38,618 nucleotides of DNA from a virus. Of the stretch, positions 38,617-38,618 are shown piece after piece. The notes beneath the pieces were generated by a model. It worked only from the letters and a program-made list of their open reading frames with translations. It did not search any database and was not told where the DNA came from. The stretch spans positions 1 through 38,618 of IMG/VR virus record IMGVR_UViG_3300022221_000016; one strand, given 5' to 3'. The position numbers were made by a program, and so were the translations under genes. The first letter of the stretch is position 1, and each line of letters starts with the position of its first letter.

Positions 38617-38618
38617 TT

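Overview
The window is one end and most of the body of a Mu-like transposable phage (prophage) from a Gram-negative, probably gammaproteobacterial, host. Nearly all genes are on the minus strand, so the phage reads right to left: transposase A and ATPase B at 38.6-35.6 kb, semi-essential early genes at 35.6-29.2 kb, a Mor/C-type activator at 28.85-29.26 kb, lysis/DksA-like and terminase genes at 28.7-25.2 kb, portal and head genes at 25.0-17.7 kb, an extra set of virion genes at 17.2-14.2 kb, a contractile tail module (sheath, tube, frameshifted chaperone, tape measure, baseplate) at 14.2-4.0 kb, a receptor-binding beta-propeller protein, an adenine methyltransferase, and a tail of small cassette genes. 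The probable phage end is at base 13, marked by a 5'-TGTA terminus and two transposase-like sites 22 bp apart. The far end (repressor/ner) lies outside the window beyond 38618. The gene order is the FluMu/Mu order, so most structural assignments rest on both sequence and synteny.

Regulation can be read in part. Two near-identical late promoters, upstream of the holin-like gene (28.78 kb) and of the protease/scaffold gene (20.23 kb), carry the dyad CCTGAA-N4-TTCAGG about 31 bp before a TAAT-type -10. This matches the geometry of the Mu Mor/C activators, and the single Mor-like protein is the obvious candidate regulator. The tail assembly gene carries GGGGGCGA followed by an open -2 frame, which indicates a programmed frameshift.

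The accessory content is the most interesting part. (1) At the phage end, three small-gene cassettes are separated by 70-bp blocks (two identical, the third 63/70). Each block combines a rho-independent terminator with a conserved promoter-like element. (2) Two genes are on the plus strand against the phage operons, each with its own promoter: a stand-alone response-regulator receiver protein (20.55-20.95 kb) and a small secreted cysteine-containing protein (9.05-9.39 kb). (3) The early region encodes a PagP-like outer-membrane barrel, an HPr-like protein and a highly structured 290-bp stretch with an open zinc-finger frame that has no start codon. (4) Several virion proteins are unusual: a seven-bladed FG-GAP propeller fibre, a LamG protein, a head protein with a C-terminal nuclease-like domain, and a fused gp26/gp27 terminase-associated protein. 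No endolysin is recognisable.

All functional calls are from reading translations and motifs without database searches.
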